Below are positions 34,900 through 48,400 of a stretch of 64,000 bases of DNA, piece by piece. Where the stretch lies: the NCBI RefSeq assembly GCF_035582795.1, contig NC_134369.1:61752001-61816000 (forward strand). The letters are read 5' to 3'. Source of the stretch: Mycteria americana. Taxonomy: Eukaryota; Chordata; Aves; Ciconiiformes; Ciconiidae. The notes under the pieces were generated by a model. The model made no database searches, was not told the origin of the DNA, and saw only the letters and a list, made by a program, of their open reading frames with translations. A program made the translations under genes and the position numbers. Numbering within the stretch: position 1 is the stretch's first letter; each line of letters begins with the position of its first letter.

Positions 34900-37800
34900 T
34901 TCCTCCCCTGTCAGGAGCTGTAACCCCTCAAGTGCTAGAAAGCAGCGTATTAGGAAGGAATGGTTTGAAACATCTGCCAGAATATAGAAATGCATTTAAG
35001 GAAGGAAGGTTTCCTAGAGAAACAAGACCATCAGAGTGAGTAAAGCCTGGTTTCCGCTGCCCTCTCGGCGTCCCTCCGTGCGCAGTGACCCCAGGTGCTC
35101 CTTTTTCTGTCCTTTCCGTCTCTGTCACCTAGGTTTATGGTTTGTTTTTTTTTTCTTTCAAAAGAAACTGGTTTGAACCAAAAATGCACTGTTTCATGAG
35201 TCGTGTAGAGCGACAGGCATGTTCATCGGGTGATCATGACCTGTCTGCTGGCTGGTCCTGTGCCTGCAAATGGGATGCATGAAAGCAGAGCTGCTCGTTT
35301 CAGTGGGGTGTGAATTTGTGTTCTCCCCTCTGCTCGGCAGCTGTTTGCTGTGAAAAGCTCTGGAGATGTGGCAGTTGGGTAGCCTGCTCCTTAGGCTAAA
35401 AATGTGAGAAGTATTAGAAAATAAAACCGCTTTTCTTTTTAGTTGGCAGGATCTAGCTGAAATCAGAGACTGTTGTGTTTAGCTGTGGTCAGATATATGA
35501 GTTTGTCTATACTCTGAAGAGCTTAAATTTAAGTTTTTATGCCAAAGAATTAAAAAAAACATAGCTCTTGTCCTTCTTGTACAGACAGGACACTTGGGCT
35601 CAGAGAAATGCAGTGACAGCTTTAGTCTCCTGCAGTCAATCTGTGCCATACCCTGGCACTGAACCTTTAGCCTCTGCCTATCTGTTTAACCATGGGATTA
35701 TCTCTCGGTTTAGTTGCCTCTGTTAGGCAACATTGAGCCTTATTCCTGTTTCTGAGACCAAAGAAAATTAAAAAAAAGTTTGCTTTTCAAAACATGGCCT
35801 TGAATGCAATATTTAAAAACATGTTGTGAACTCTGTGAGCTAAGAAGGAAGGACTGTCTTTGGTGATTGTTTTTGATGTGCAACATAAGGTATTTTTCTC
35901 TACTTTATCTATGCTGCGGGATAGCTGCTTAGCACAAGCTGATTTGCCCTATACAGCTGTTCTGTACTTCAGAGTAACTGTGGCTGACAGAGTGAACATG
36001 CATGTCCAATTCCAAAATCTGTCTGAGAAAATAGATTGTATCCACTGTTTGCCTTTGATTAATGAAGTAGGAAAAACATGTAACATATAATCCCAAAGCT
36101 GTTAATAAAGAGAAAGAGACTACATGTGATATGCAACTGCGATTAGGGAGATGTTGAAGAATTTATGCTCAAAAGCAGAGGATTGTGGTGTTTGTGCAGT
36201 TTTTGAATATATAGGCCACACTGCAATTCTCTAGTCCTTTATACATTTGTTTTGTGTAGATAAAATTACTTAATTAGCAGTATTTTTAATAACTGAAAGC
36301 TCAAATCATCACTTTACATGTTTTCATACAAGCAGTGCAAGTATTTTGTTAGTCTGTAAACCACTCAAGATGAAACTAATTTGTGTATGATGGCAAGAAA
36401 TTATAGTTTATTACATTTTTTGATTGTACAGGGTGAATGGGTTATGGAGAACAAAACTTAATTTCATTTTTTACAACTTTTCCATCAGAGAAGATTGCAA
36501 TAAGATTGTATATAAATTTTATGAAGAGTGAGAACTCTAACCTGACAGCAGTTTTTTTTAAATTTAACTTAGTATATGACAAGAAATAATTCCTCCCAGT
36601 GTTTTCTATGGGGGGGGGAAACCCTATCAGACTCTTCTTTTCTCTTTTTAAGTTAAGTGTAAACTTACAAAACATGCATCAGGTTGCAGATAGGGTTGTT
36701 GTAGAGGAAAGACTAATAGTCTTTTTCTGGATAATAGAAATTTTCATAATTCCATCATTTGTAGTGAACTATTGCGTTTCTAACAGTTTAGTTGAGCTGG
36801 AAGGATAAGTGATGGAAACTAAGAGAGAGAATGAATTTTGAGGACTTGCAAGGTCCTTTGGCAACTGGGGAGTGTGAGCTGGTTCCAGCTACAAGAGCAG
36901 CTTGGGATGACGACAGATGTGAATTGTAGGAGTGACAAAGGGGACTTAAAAAACCAAAATATGTGAAATTCATGAGTCAGTAGCTGGGCAGTGGTAGAAG
37001 CTGAGATTAGACAGAAGAAGATTTGTACATGCGAGACTCAGGACAAAGAATGGATTTTATTTTATTAGAAAAAAGAAAGAGAGAGGAAAAAAAAGACTAG
37101 CAGCTGGTAAAATTACTAAACTGGCAAAGCAGCATGTTTAGAACAGCAAACAAGAGACTTTAGCAGTGGGTTCTCTTTTATTTAGTTGACTGTAGATAGA
37201 AGGTAGTAAATGCTGAAGGAAAGGGCAGGAGACCTAAAATACAGGATAGGAAATAGATGGTGTGTGAAAATATTGGAAAAGAGTGGTGATGCACTGAGGT
37301 TATCTGTTAACTTAGTAAAAACTCTGAAAGGAATTCTTCATTCAAAAATAGTTTGGACACATTAATCAGCTAATCCTTGTGATATTTTATGAAATGGGTG
37401 TCATGACAGGTAGTAAACATTGGAGGAGAGTGGAATTAATTTCTGAGCTCTAGAAAGCAGTAAAATTTATCATAATTAAGAACATCTAATAACTGCTGCT
37501 AGCTTATTTACTGGTAGTTTTTGTAACACAGATAAAATATGGGTCCAGTAACCAATCTTTATTCCTGCAGTCCTGTCTAACATGGGCTTGAATGGGTAAT
37601 GTCATGCAAGTAATCCCTTTGGATTTAGTGGAATTGTATGTTGACAGCAAGTGTTGTGGGGCCCAAAGCCAGCATGCTGAATCCTCTTGCACAATAACTG
37701 AAATAGTTTGAAAATTGAGACATCAGACCTTTTCACAGTAATGGAGATATTAAACTAGAGCAGCTATCTTTTTCTAATTTAGTTGATATACACCATAAGC

Positions 37801-39190
37801 AACGTGTGAAGCTGCCAAACAAATACCATTTTCCATCCTTGGAGAGATAAAAACTAGGCACAATAGGACATACCACACAAATTGCAGTAGGAGTAATTTA
37901 CAGAATAATTTTGAGCATTTAGAAGTGTTTCTAACTTCAATTGGCATATTTCTGTTTTTCATTTCTCTAAGGAAGTTATAATTCTGCTGAAGCTTAAGAA
38001 CATCTTCAATGTTACGGGCTTAAATAACCGAGAAAACTTTTGTCTTTACAGAAATCCAAAATTCTTGTCTTGGATTTGCAAGTATTTTTGGCAGCTTCTA
38101 AACCATTCTGTTAATTGGACTTGCTCGTGGCAAAATAAAGTTCGAGAAGTGAAGGCTTCTTTCCTCTTCCGTGTTCCAAAGTCATCCATGAGGAGAATAG
38201 CTACTGCTGCAAAATGTTCTTGTCAAGGCTGTCACCCCACAATGAGAAAAATTACTGGGTTTAATTAGATTTTGTAAATATTTTTACGTACATCATGGTC
38301 ATACCAACTTTTTCTGAAGATCCCAGTACATTATTACTATGATGAGCTCTGGCTACATTTTTTTCTTGAAGGCAAACAGAATCTTTGTTTCCATTATTCT
38401 TGGAAAGATACCAGAATTGTCCCCTAAGTATATTTACAGTGTTGCTCATCGGCATGAAATTATTTGCTTAACCATAAAGGGAAACATGAGCATATGGTAC
38501 TTTTTTCTGTTTGCTCCTAATCTTTCTAAATTCAGTTGCTACATGGATATTTTCCCGTGTCTGTCAAACTGGGATTTCTTTCATTTTTGCATTGCCCCTT
38601 TCTTCCTACACTATTCTTATTTTTTGGTTGTTATTTGATTATATAGCAGATGTAGCTCTAACGGAATTGTTTCTCAACCATGTTTTTCTTGGGGTGCGGG
38701 GCATTAAGGAGTTGAGCATAAATACTAGTTTGACACTTTGATCTTGCAGCACTAACGCAGTACCGGGACTCTTGGCACTGGGAGGACTGAGGGTAGAGTT
38801 TGCAGATAGATGAAGAAATACACTACATGGATTGTTCAGTGTCAGAGCCCTTACGGTTCTTTCACTAGCCAGATGAGAAGAAATACTGCATTTGAACTCA
38901 ACTTTGACGAGTTCACAGCTGCAAGAAAAAGTGGTTATCCCATATTTAATGGTTACCATAGATCCTTAGATATTGGCTGAACCTAAGAAATAAGCTTATT
39001 CTTAAGAAAAAGGTTCTTCTAAGAATAACTTACATTCACTAGAAGAGTTTAACTTGGTTTTTCTTTATGCAAAACAAAACCTGAAAATTTCTGCATTCCT
39101 ACTTGCTAAATGGTGTCTTTCTGTTAACTATTTACTCTTTTCAAAGAGTAAAACTCAAAAAGAGTAAAACTCTTTTGCTTTTGTCTTTCA
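34900..39190. other. TECPR2 first intron
   Basis: About 4.7 kb of mostly AT-rich sequence. It holds a possible MIR-like fragment near 35,585-35,670, a purine-rich block at about 36,830-37,320 and a nine-base G run at 36610-36618. No additional exon could be supported. Confidence 0.55.
35585..35670 (+). repeat. Possible MIR-like fragment
   Basis: Contains GGCTCAGAGAAATGCAGTGA and a downstream CTGGCACTGAACC, which resemble the ordered parts of MIR (GGCTCAGAGAGGTTAAGTGA and GGATTCGAACC). It lacks the strongly conserved CCCAAGGTCAC core, so the call is weak. Confidence 0.25.
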
Positions 39191-39258
39191 GATTTCCTTA
39201 TGTGGTCAAGTAAGATGTGTTTATTTCAGCCTTAAAATTGCCGATGCCAATGCTTGCT

Positions 39259-39477
39259 ATGGCATCTGTGGCTTCACCGGTTATATTTAAGGAGTTTTGT
39301 CCCTTATATTATCTTCTCAATGCCATTCCTACAAAGATCCAAAAAGGCTTTCGTTCTATTGTGGTATACCTCACAGCACTTGATACCAATGGAGACTACA
39401 TTGCTGTGGGGAGCAGCATTGGAATGCTTTATCTCTACTGCAGACATTTAAACCAGATGAAAAAATATAATTTTGAG
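39259..39477 (+). CDS. TECPR2: TECPR2 exon 2, first coding exon
   Basis: 73 codons from MASVASPVIFKEFCPLYYLL to MKKYNFE, phase 0 at the donor GAG|GTAAAT. Two upstream in-frame ATGs (39244 and 39250) would add MPMLA but have weak contexts. The acceptor is at 39191 or 39229, both followed by clean 5' UTR. Confidence 0.92.
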
Positions 39478-42400
39478 GTAAATACCAACTTTTACTCTTG
39501 TCTCTTCTAATGAAGCTGAGTTGCTCCGAATTGAGCTGCTGTTTGTCTCTCATTAACTCTGTGAGTTTGATGTATGGTTTGTTTCAACAGGGGAAGTGTG
39601 AATCTATTACTTTTGTAAAGCTGTTGAGTTGTTTCGATGATCTGGTTGCTGTTGGTACAGCCTCGGGTCGGGTTGCGGTTTTTCAGCTTGTGTCTTCGTT
39701 ACCTGGAAGAAACAAACAGGTAAATCTTTGTATTTGGCTAAACTTCTGTGAGGTTTAGTATGGTGAATCCTAGTAGAATGTTGCTGTGATTCTTTATTAT
39801 AGTGAAAACCAGAGAATTTTACCTGGTGAAATATCTATGAATATGTTTTAGGCTTCAAATGTTAAGCTTATAAAAGCAATAATCTTAAAGCATGCTTTTC
39901 ATTACAAAAGATATATTTAATCAAAAATGCTTTTGAGAAATTCTTCATTTGTAATAACTGGCTGAGCTATTTGGTGGTGGGGTTTTTGATTGTTTGTTTA
40001 GGTTTTTTGTGCTAAATAAAAATTAAAATGACCTGCGCTTTTGTACTTGATCTCCAGTTTATCAGTCACTGAATAGGCTTTGTGTCTCTATTTTCTCTTC
40101 CCCTCATTCTTGTATTGCTTTGGTATTGTTTCACAGCTTCGGAGATTTGACGTTGCTGGTATCCATAAAAGTAGCATTACAGCTTTAGCTTGGAGTCCCA
40201 ATGGAATGAAATTATTCTCTGGAGATGACAAAGGGAAGATTGTCTACTCTGCCCTAGACCTAGACCAAGTGAGCATTTATTATAAAGACCTTAATTCCCA
40301 TTTGCAATTTTTGGAAAGAATGCTTGTGTGTTTAAGTATTTAGCACTGTAACACTAAATAATAAATATTAGTGTTAAATATTTAAATATAAGTTAGTTAA
40401 TTGCTTAGTATCATATATTTAGTTGGACTGCTTTATTGGTATGCGTACATTTGGCCAAGTGTGCACACACGCAGCAAGACAACCCTTGTATATCCTTCAC
40501 AACTGCCTTACTTTTTAAAAAAAAAGTATAAAAAGGCCAGTGGTGATCCTGATCCTTCTCATGTTATCATGTTTCTGTCTGAAATAACTATCATATCTTC
40601 CTTCAGCTTTCAGCCAGTACTTTCTCTTTTGTTTGGAAAGGGTACTTTTGAATGATGTGACATTGCTGATTCACTATATTGATGAAGTACTTTTTTCAGA
40701 ATTGTTCAACATCTCAGTCTAGAGTGTAGAATGAAAGTAATATTTGGGTTCTACTGGGTGACTAGCATGTTACCAGTAAATGGAATTTTTCTAATGTCTT
40801 GTTAGTTAATACAGACCTGGGACTTCAACAAAATGAGTCCTAACTTGAATTTCTATGTGGGAGAAAAGTTTAAATGACAGCCATCCTGATTTACCTATGA
40901 CTGTCCATCATTTGATGTGACAGAAAGGTTTAACATCTCCAAATGTAGCAATTGTCTCAGCATTGTATGACCTGGCAGTGGAGAAGAAGGAAGAAAATGT
41001 GTCCTAGAGTTTCTGTTGATTTCAAGTGAAATGCATTGGCTAATATTCCATGAGAAATTGAATTTCATAGTGTGCCACTGTGGTACACACAATCTAACTC
41101 CTCTCTTGTCTGCATAAAGGAACTTCACATTCATGAAGTGAACTTTGTGTGACAGTAGTTCAAAAGCTTTTGTTTATTTGTTCTCTTTCTTGGGCTTATT
41201 AATTTCTTTGAAGTGTTAGTTATTACCTTATATTTTTAGAAAGGTTGACTCTTGTTAATTGCACGTGTCTTTAAAAGGGTATTTGCAACTCCAGCCTTGT
41301 ATTGGAAGAGCCATCTTCAATTGTCCAGTTGGATTACAACCAGAAAGTGCTGCTTGTCTCTACTTTACAACGGACTCTACTTTTTTACACAGAAGAGAAA
41401 TCTGTCAAGCAAGTTGGAACACAGCCCAGAAAAAAGTAACCCTCATAAAATCTTGATGCAGGCACATCTATTAATTCTAGCTTTTCAGAGTGGATTACAG
41501 AAAGAGTGATCTAACCAGTGAAATTAATACAACACAAGAGTCCACTCATAAAAAGTTAGTTACAGTAGCTATGTGTGCTCAAACATGAAATGACAATTCT
41601 ACCTACTTAGAAAGTATGTGGTTGAAAATATGTTACAATCATATTTTCAGGGCACTATTATGCAAAAATATTTAAGATGTTTTTTCATTGTTTAAACTGA
41701 AATCACTGCCAAACTTCCTCTGCAGTCCCCCTTGGTTTACTGAGACTTGGTGTGAGCAAGCATTGTAATCAGGTCTATCTAATGGGTGATGTAATATCTT
41801 ATACAAAAAGCAAGTCAGCATCCCAGTTTTTCTTGTACACTGAAGTGAAACTGTATAGCAAGAATTTAAAGTTGACTTGAAGGCTAGGAACTTCTTGTAT
41901 GACCTTCTAGTATCTTCTATTGTGTAATCTCTCTTGAATATGAAGGAAGAGAACCCTGTCTTAGAAGACGGTGACTGACTATATCTGGAAGTAGAGGAAA
42001 TTGACTCTTGAAAGAAGGTTTATAATGTATCTTTCAGGGATATGAATAGTAAGAGGAGTACCAAGGACCATCTTATGTATGAGGGGTTTTCGTGGGTGAT
42101 TGTAATGGTGTTTTTATGCATGAGAGATGAAGATTTTAACAGTTGAGGTCTGTTCCTTGCTTCTTGCAAGCAGAGGTTGTCAGTTTCTTAGCATTAGCTC
42201 GTAGTGTGTTGCTTGTTTTTTATTAATTCTGGGAGAAGGGTGACTGCATAGCAGGATATTTCTGAGATGGACAGAAGGTACTGTTAAGGCTTGGAAGCCT
42301 ATTAGGAGTCATTTAACTTGCCTAATAGGTGTAGTGCCTGACATCCAAAGCTGAGGGAAGACTGTTGTTATTTGGAAGCACTGTTCTTGTCTTACTTTAA

Positions 42401-45400
42401 TTAAATTTGTACTTCAGACATTTGACTGAATACTTCAGTCAAAGAACAAAACTTTTATTTTTGATAATTTGTAGTTGTAAATTTGTGCCATTAGTTTTAA
42501 AAATTGTTTCTAAGTTGAGTATACAGCTTTTAAAATAAATTATTCTTTTGCATTTTAGCACTGGCAAATTTGGAGCATGTTTTATACCTGGCCTGTGTAA
42601 ACAGAGTGACCTGACGCTATTTGCTGCCAGACCTGGACTTCGTCTCTGGAAGTCTGATGTTCACGGAACTGTTCAGGCCACATTCATATTGAAAGATGTA
42701 TTTGCTGGAGGAATAAAAACTTTTGAACTGTATCCTCGTTTGGAACCACCTGACAGAGGAAGTTACAGCTTCCCAGAGAAACACCTTGGGCTTGTTTCGT
42801 GCTTTTTCCGAGAAGGATGGGTGCTGACCTGGAATGAATACAGCATCTACTTACTAGACACTGTGAACCAGGTAGATAAATCTTGTGGGTGCGTGTTTTG
42901 TTTCTTACTTGTTTTTGCTCATGCTATGCCGTGAGACTCTCTTTGGGTTATCCATTACACTTCTATGATTTAAATCCGTATTTAAACCTAACGAAGACAT
43001 TATTCTCTCCCTCTTCAAGTTGTCATTGCAATGATATACTCACAAACTAGCTCCATATATTATAGATAAAAATTAAATATATTTAAAGCTTTCAGTCCAG
43101 GTGGTAACATCATAATCAATTCTGATACTTAGCAAAGCATATATAAATCTAAAATCTGGTCATTCATGCAAAAAGAAGTTTTAGGCCTATAAAATGTGCC
43201 TGGAACTATTTATTCTTTCCCTTCTACTACTGTTGGTGTCTGCAAAAAAACAAGTATTACATTTTATTTGGTATAGAGTGAACAGTTAGCCATTTTGTCA
43301 TCTTAAAAGTGTGTATGAAAGTGAATACAAGCTAACATGGTTTTGTCTAAATGGTATTAAACATTTGTACTGTGGCTCTTTTCTGCCACCAGATTGTATA
43401 TTAAGTTGTTGTTATATTGTTGCTGCTAGTTTGGACAGAGAAAATGAATAGATCTATGGAATTAAAATTAGCATAAAAATGAGCTACATCGTGATTAAAG
43501 GGTGCTTTCCTGTTTCTTGTTTCTTTTTTCTTTCTTTTTGGTAAGATAAAATCTTTATTCTATAACTATATATGTTGATTAAATTCTAGTGAACACTTTT
43601 GTTAAGAGCAGCATCTTATCCAGTGTGTTAATCTGATGCTAATTATTTCTTTCTACTCTTTATAGGCTTTGATTGGTGGCTTGGAAGGATATGGTGACAT
43701 TGTGGCTGTGTCCTGTACCAACAATGAGATTTTTCTCTTAAAGGGAGATAGAGACATAATAAGAATTTCAAGTAGACCTGAAGGACTGTCATCAATAGGT
43801 TTGTACAGATTAGCAAACTACAGTATGTACCTCATGGAACATGGTGCCTATCATACTTTTTTAATATTAAAAAAACCAACCAACCAACCAACCAAAACCC
43901 CAAAAAACCCAGAACAACCGAAAACAAACCAAACCCCACACAAAAACCTTCAGGTTATTGCAAAAACCTAGCAGGTTCTGTAGAGTTACTTACCTGTTTC
44001 TACAGATTATATTTAGAGATCTGATTTATCTGCTCATCTGAGCTTCTGTTTTGGCTGCAGTGAGAATGGGGGCATTAAGAAATTAATTATGGTTCCCTTT
44101 TTTTGTGAGTGGATCAGCATTATTCTAGCCAGGCATCTCTAATCTGTGCATTTGAGACCTTATTCTAAACCGTGATGCTGAAGCCATCTGGATTGCTCAT
44201 CATGGTTATCTCTGCACTGATCAATCTCAATTGTCTGGGTTGGAGATACCTGAACGTGTTGATTCTGTGCCACCTGTCACCACCCACATTCCAGAGGAAA
44301 TCTCAGCCTTGCCAGCAATGAAAAAGAACGAACTCGCAAAAAATCCAAAGAACGCTCACTGAAGTTCCAAAAAGAATTTGGGAGTTTATTTTGTTTATTG
44401 CCATGTGATTTCAGCATCTATGTTACTAGAACTCTCTAAAAGGTATTAATAATACTTCCTTAATGATGGTGCTGGCTGATTTCTCAATCATACAGATTGT
44501 AAACACCGTTATCCACCATATTACACTCACAGAAGGACTACTTACGCATTTAAAATACTCCATCTTAGCTTTGTATTAGCATATTTACTAGCATTTTGCT
44601 ATGGAGTCTCACTGAATGCTGGAGAACTTAACTTTCTTATCATTGCATATTAGCAATAGCTTTATTCATTTAAGCAGTTCTTTACTGACAAACTTCTAGG
44701 GGGTGTTCATTATTTTGATCTTCCAAGTATACTTTGAAGGGAGCCTTCTTGAAGTATATTTTCTTCTAATTATCACAGTGGTTTATCTGGTAAATTTTCC
44801 TTGATTTTTTTCAAGATACTGAATGTTTGAATGAAGAAGTTGAAGATACAGAATGGCACTTCAGTGTGTGATACAGATGGGTCTTCCAAGCTAAAGACCT
44901 GTACCATTCTTCCTACATAAACATAAATTCAGAATTCTCCTAATAGAAGTTTGATACAGGCTTTGGGGGATTGATTTTACTAAAATGATTTCATATAGAT
45001 TTACTTGCATGAAGTTTACATTGTGTGTGTGCATATATATATTTGAAGTGTTGCAAACTTAGATAGAATATTTTTCCATTCCATAAAGCTTCTTTTCTTT
45101 CAATACTGTCCAAGAATTACGCTCCTACTCATTTGACACACTAGTATTTATACTTTTATTTTTCTTTTGGTCAGTTTCAGATGTGAATTCAAAATTGCTG
45201 AATCCTTTAACAGATACAAGTCCTAAAATGCTGACCCCATTATCGGTAATTGCATCTGTATCATCTAGCCCTTCAGTGGAAACAAATAAAAAAATGTTTA
45301 CTTCCCCTTCAGTTATTGGTGATAAAAATGACTCTTATTCTTTAGTGAAAGATGATCTGGAAACTCCAATGCTATCAGAGAAAAGTTTTGATAGAATGGG

Positions 45401-48400
45401 AGACTTGAGCAATGAAACAAGAAAAAGGGGCTGCTCCGTAGTAAGTGAATCAAGAAGCAGGAGCAGTTCAGTAAATTCTGTGGACAGTGGCTCTAGCTTT
45501 ATGATATGTGCAGACCAACTTTCAGAAGCTCAGAGAGAAGGTCAACTTTCTTCACAACGGTTCAGCACAATCAGCTCTGAAGATTTTGATCAAGAACTCA
45601 TTGTAAAGCCAATTAAAGTGAAAAAGAAAAAAAAGAAGAAGCAAGGTAGGTCTAGCAGAACTTTCCTTGCCACTACTCGTTATTAGAACATGTCACTTTT
45701 GATGTTTCACACGAGAGTGTGTTTGACATGCTTTGTTTATATTACATTGCCATGCTCTTGAGATACTTGACTGGTTGTGGTGGGCCATTTAAGATGAAAG
45801 CCTGTTTTGAAAGTGATAAATTGACTAAGTCTTTTTAGAGCTATTTGTTTTATTTTTAACTTTGTTTTGCTTTATGTAAACATGCTTAAGGTTCTAATGT
45901 ATGGCTTAATGGTAGCATACAGTGGACTCTGCTTCCAGTTTTATGTTGGAATTGCGTAGTATCTATTCATCCTACTTAGAATATTTGACAGTGTCTTTCC
46001 TAGTCATGCTTTTTAGTTTGTTAAAATAGTGTGAGTACTTGATTATTCTAATTGCGTACTATATTGGTATTACAACTTTAAAATGTTTTGCTATTAAGAC
46101 TTTTTTGGCTTTACGTGTATCATTTAGTCTTCCAGTTGAAAACAATCAGTATGTCAAAATTTAGATTTAACTCTGTTCTTCCTCCAGTGATAAAAATATT
46201 TTAATTTCTTACTCTGCATCAAAATGTAATAGATTTTATTAATATTATTCCCCCCCGCCTTTTTGTTTTGTTTTGTTTTGTGAGAACAGAAAGTGGGACC
46301 AGGAAAAACCACAGCTCTCTGGAAGGTACACCAATTTACGAGCGTCAGCTTTCTGGCGATAGTCCACAGTCATTGAATGCAGACTCCTTTTCCATGACTT
46401 CCAGCCTAATGAGTGGCAGCATTGATCATTTGAGTACTGGATCTCCAGATCGGGAAAGCATGTTCAGCGTGGAGTCCCATACGATCTTGCAAGAAGATAA
46501 TGGTTCAGAAGCTTTCAGTGTCCTACAGTCTCCTGAGTCTGCAACTGTACTAATTAATGAAGAAAACGGAGATACGGTTGATTTACAGAAACTTCCAAAC
46601 AGCGACAGTGGCATGGGTACTTCAACTGTTATAGATACTTTGACATCTGTCTCTCCTCTAATCCTCACAGAAGACTTGACAAGCAGTGTTGATGGTGAAT
46701 ATAATGGTAGTGTAGTTTCTGCAAGCAATGAATGCTGTCTTGGAAAGCTGAGCCAAGAGGAGGAGCAGGATTCTCCTACGTTGTGTAAAATAGATGAAAA
46801 TTTAGATAAAATGAAGCTGCAGGATACTGAAAAATCTTTTGAAGAGCCAGACCTTACAGACCAAATGTTTTTGGAATGTGACAGTGTACTTGGTGTTCAG
46901 ACATCACTGACACCAAAGGAAAGTGATGAGACTGGTAGGGAAGACCAGCAGCAGCTCTCTCTCATACACAGTGCTCTGTCAGATCCTTCTGTGCTCCACT
47001 TTGACATTTCCAATGATGTTTATTCAGATAACACTTCCATTTCTGCATGGAATTTTGAAAGTGCAATCAAAGCTAAATCTAGTACTAGCACTGCTGAATG
47101 GGTAACAGACACTCATGAAAGTCAGACTGAGAAATCTGCCTCAAGTGATGAAGAGGATATTTATGGACATGGATTACCATATTCATCCTCGGAGACTAGC
47201 ATGCCTGAAGTTGGTGCTGGGCCTGGTTCCCAGGATGTGGCCAAGATAAGCCTAGATGAAATGGTGCTGTTAAAATCTGATCAGGTATATGTTTTCAATT
47301 TAGTTAAAATACTTAACTGCAGCATTTCAAAAGAAACATTCACGTAATGACTATCCTTTACTTCTTTAGGAAAGCAATTTTTTTCTTTCTTGATTCGAGT
47401 AAAGAAGTAAAGCATAAAGCCAAACATCAATATGTGTTGTAACTCTTATGAAATGTGATGTATCGGACTTCAGAATGGTTGATCTGTGCTTACAATGTGA
47501 AGAAGCTGCACTGGCTGTATTATTCCCAGCTCAACAAAAATGTTGTCATAAACCCATCCATTAAAGAGTGGACAGTAAAACCAAGTCATGCTCAAAGGTT
47601 GCTCCTTGTTTGGGTCTCCAGTTGCCCAAATTCTGCGTGATGCTGTTCCTAACTTCAGCTGACTTCACAGGGAATTAATGCTGATTATCTCACATGGCTA
47701 GCCTCTGGTTAAGGATTGTTTTACCTGTAAATACTCAGAATAAGGATTAGTCTTTCTTTGTGTCCTAGGCAGCAGTTAGTACTATTTAAAATGTTGACAT
47801 TTTTCCTTTCTCTGTTATCCCTCTTTCCTTCATTGTTATTTTGTGGGTAAACATTTCCAGAAATAGTAATTCTCAAATAGACTATAGAAAAGAAGTACTA
47901 AAATTAATTGTAAAATCTGCAAAATTGCCAAAATCACTGGGATTTTTAGCAGAAGTTTTAAGAAGGAAATACAGTTCTTCTAGGTTGGGGGTTTTGGGTT
48001 GTTTTAAATCTATAACGGTGTTGTGTTCAGATCAACCAAATATTTGTTGATAAAGGTTGAGTTATAAGTTGATGGTGTCCTGGTGTCCTGCTTAATAACA
48101 ACTGCAGCCCAAAGTGTAGAAGACTTTTAGTTTCAGGTTATGATATTCTTACACTCTGGAATGTTTAGTAAAGCTCCACAGATGCTTACATTAGAGGTCA
48201 TGTATGCAGTGCTTGGGTTCACCTCATGCAAGCTATCAAAATTTAAGATAGCAGTCTGTAAACCAAATTTCTGCAATACATGGCTCCTGTACCATACAGA
48301 GAATACTGGAGTTGGATATTTAGCTGTCGCTGCACTCCAGCTATCTTGTTCCCTTTGCTCATCACTTCATAGACAATAAATCATTTCCTGGACTACAGAC

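Larger units (their letters stand above)
33850..34900. promoter_or_regulatory. Bidirectional CpG-island promoter of CINP and TECPR2
   Basis: A GC- and CpG-rich block covers the CINP start codon (34302-34304, minus) and the TECPR2 first exon (ending 34477, plus), about 150 bp apart. An ETS-type site CGGAAGTG lies between them at 34325-34332. No TATA box is seen. Confidence 0.8.

Noticed and set aside
44140-44340. Possible C/D snoRNA in the intron after TECPR2 exon 7
   Set aside because: TGATGC and CTGATC look like C and D boxes at first, but the C box is not TGATGA and no terminal stem pairs them.
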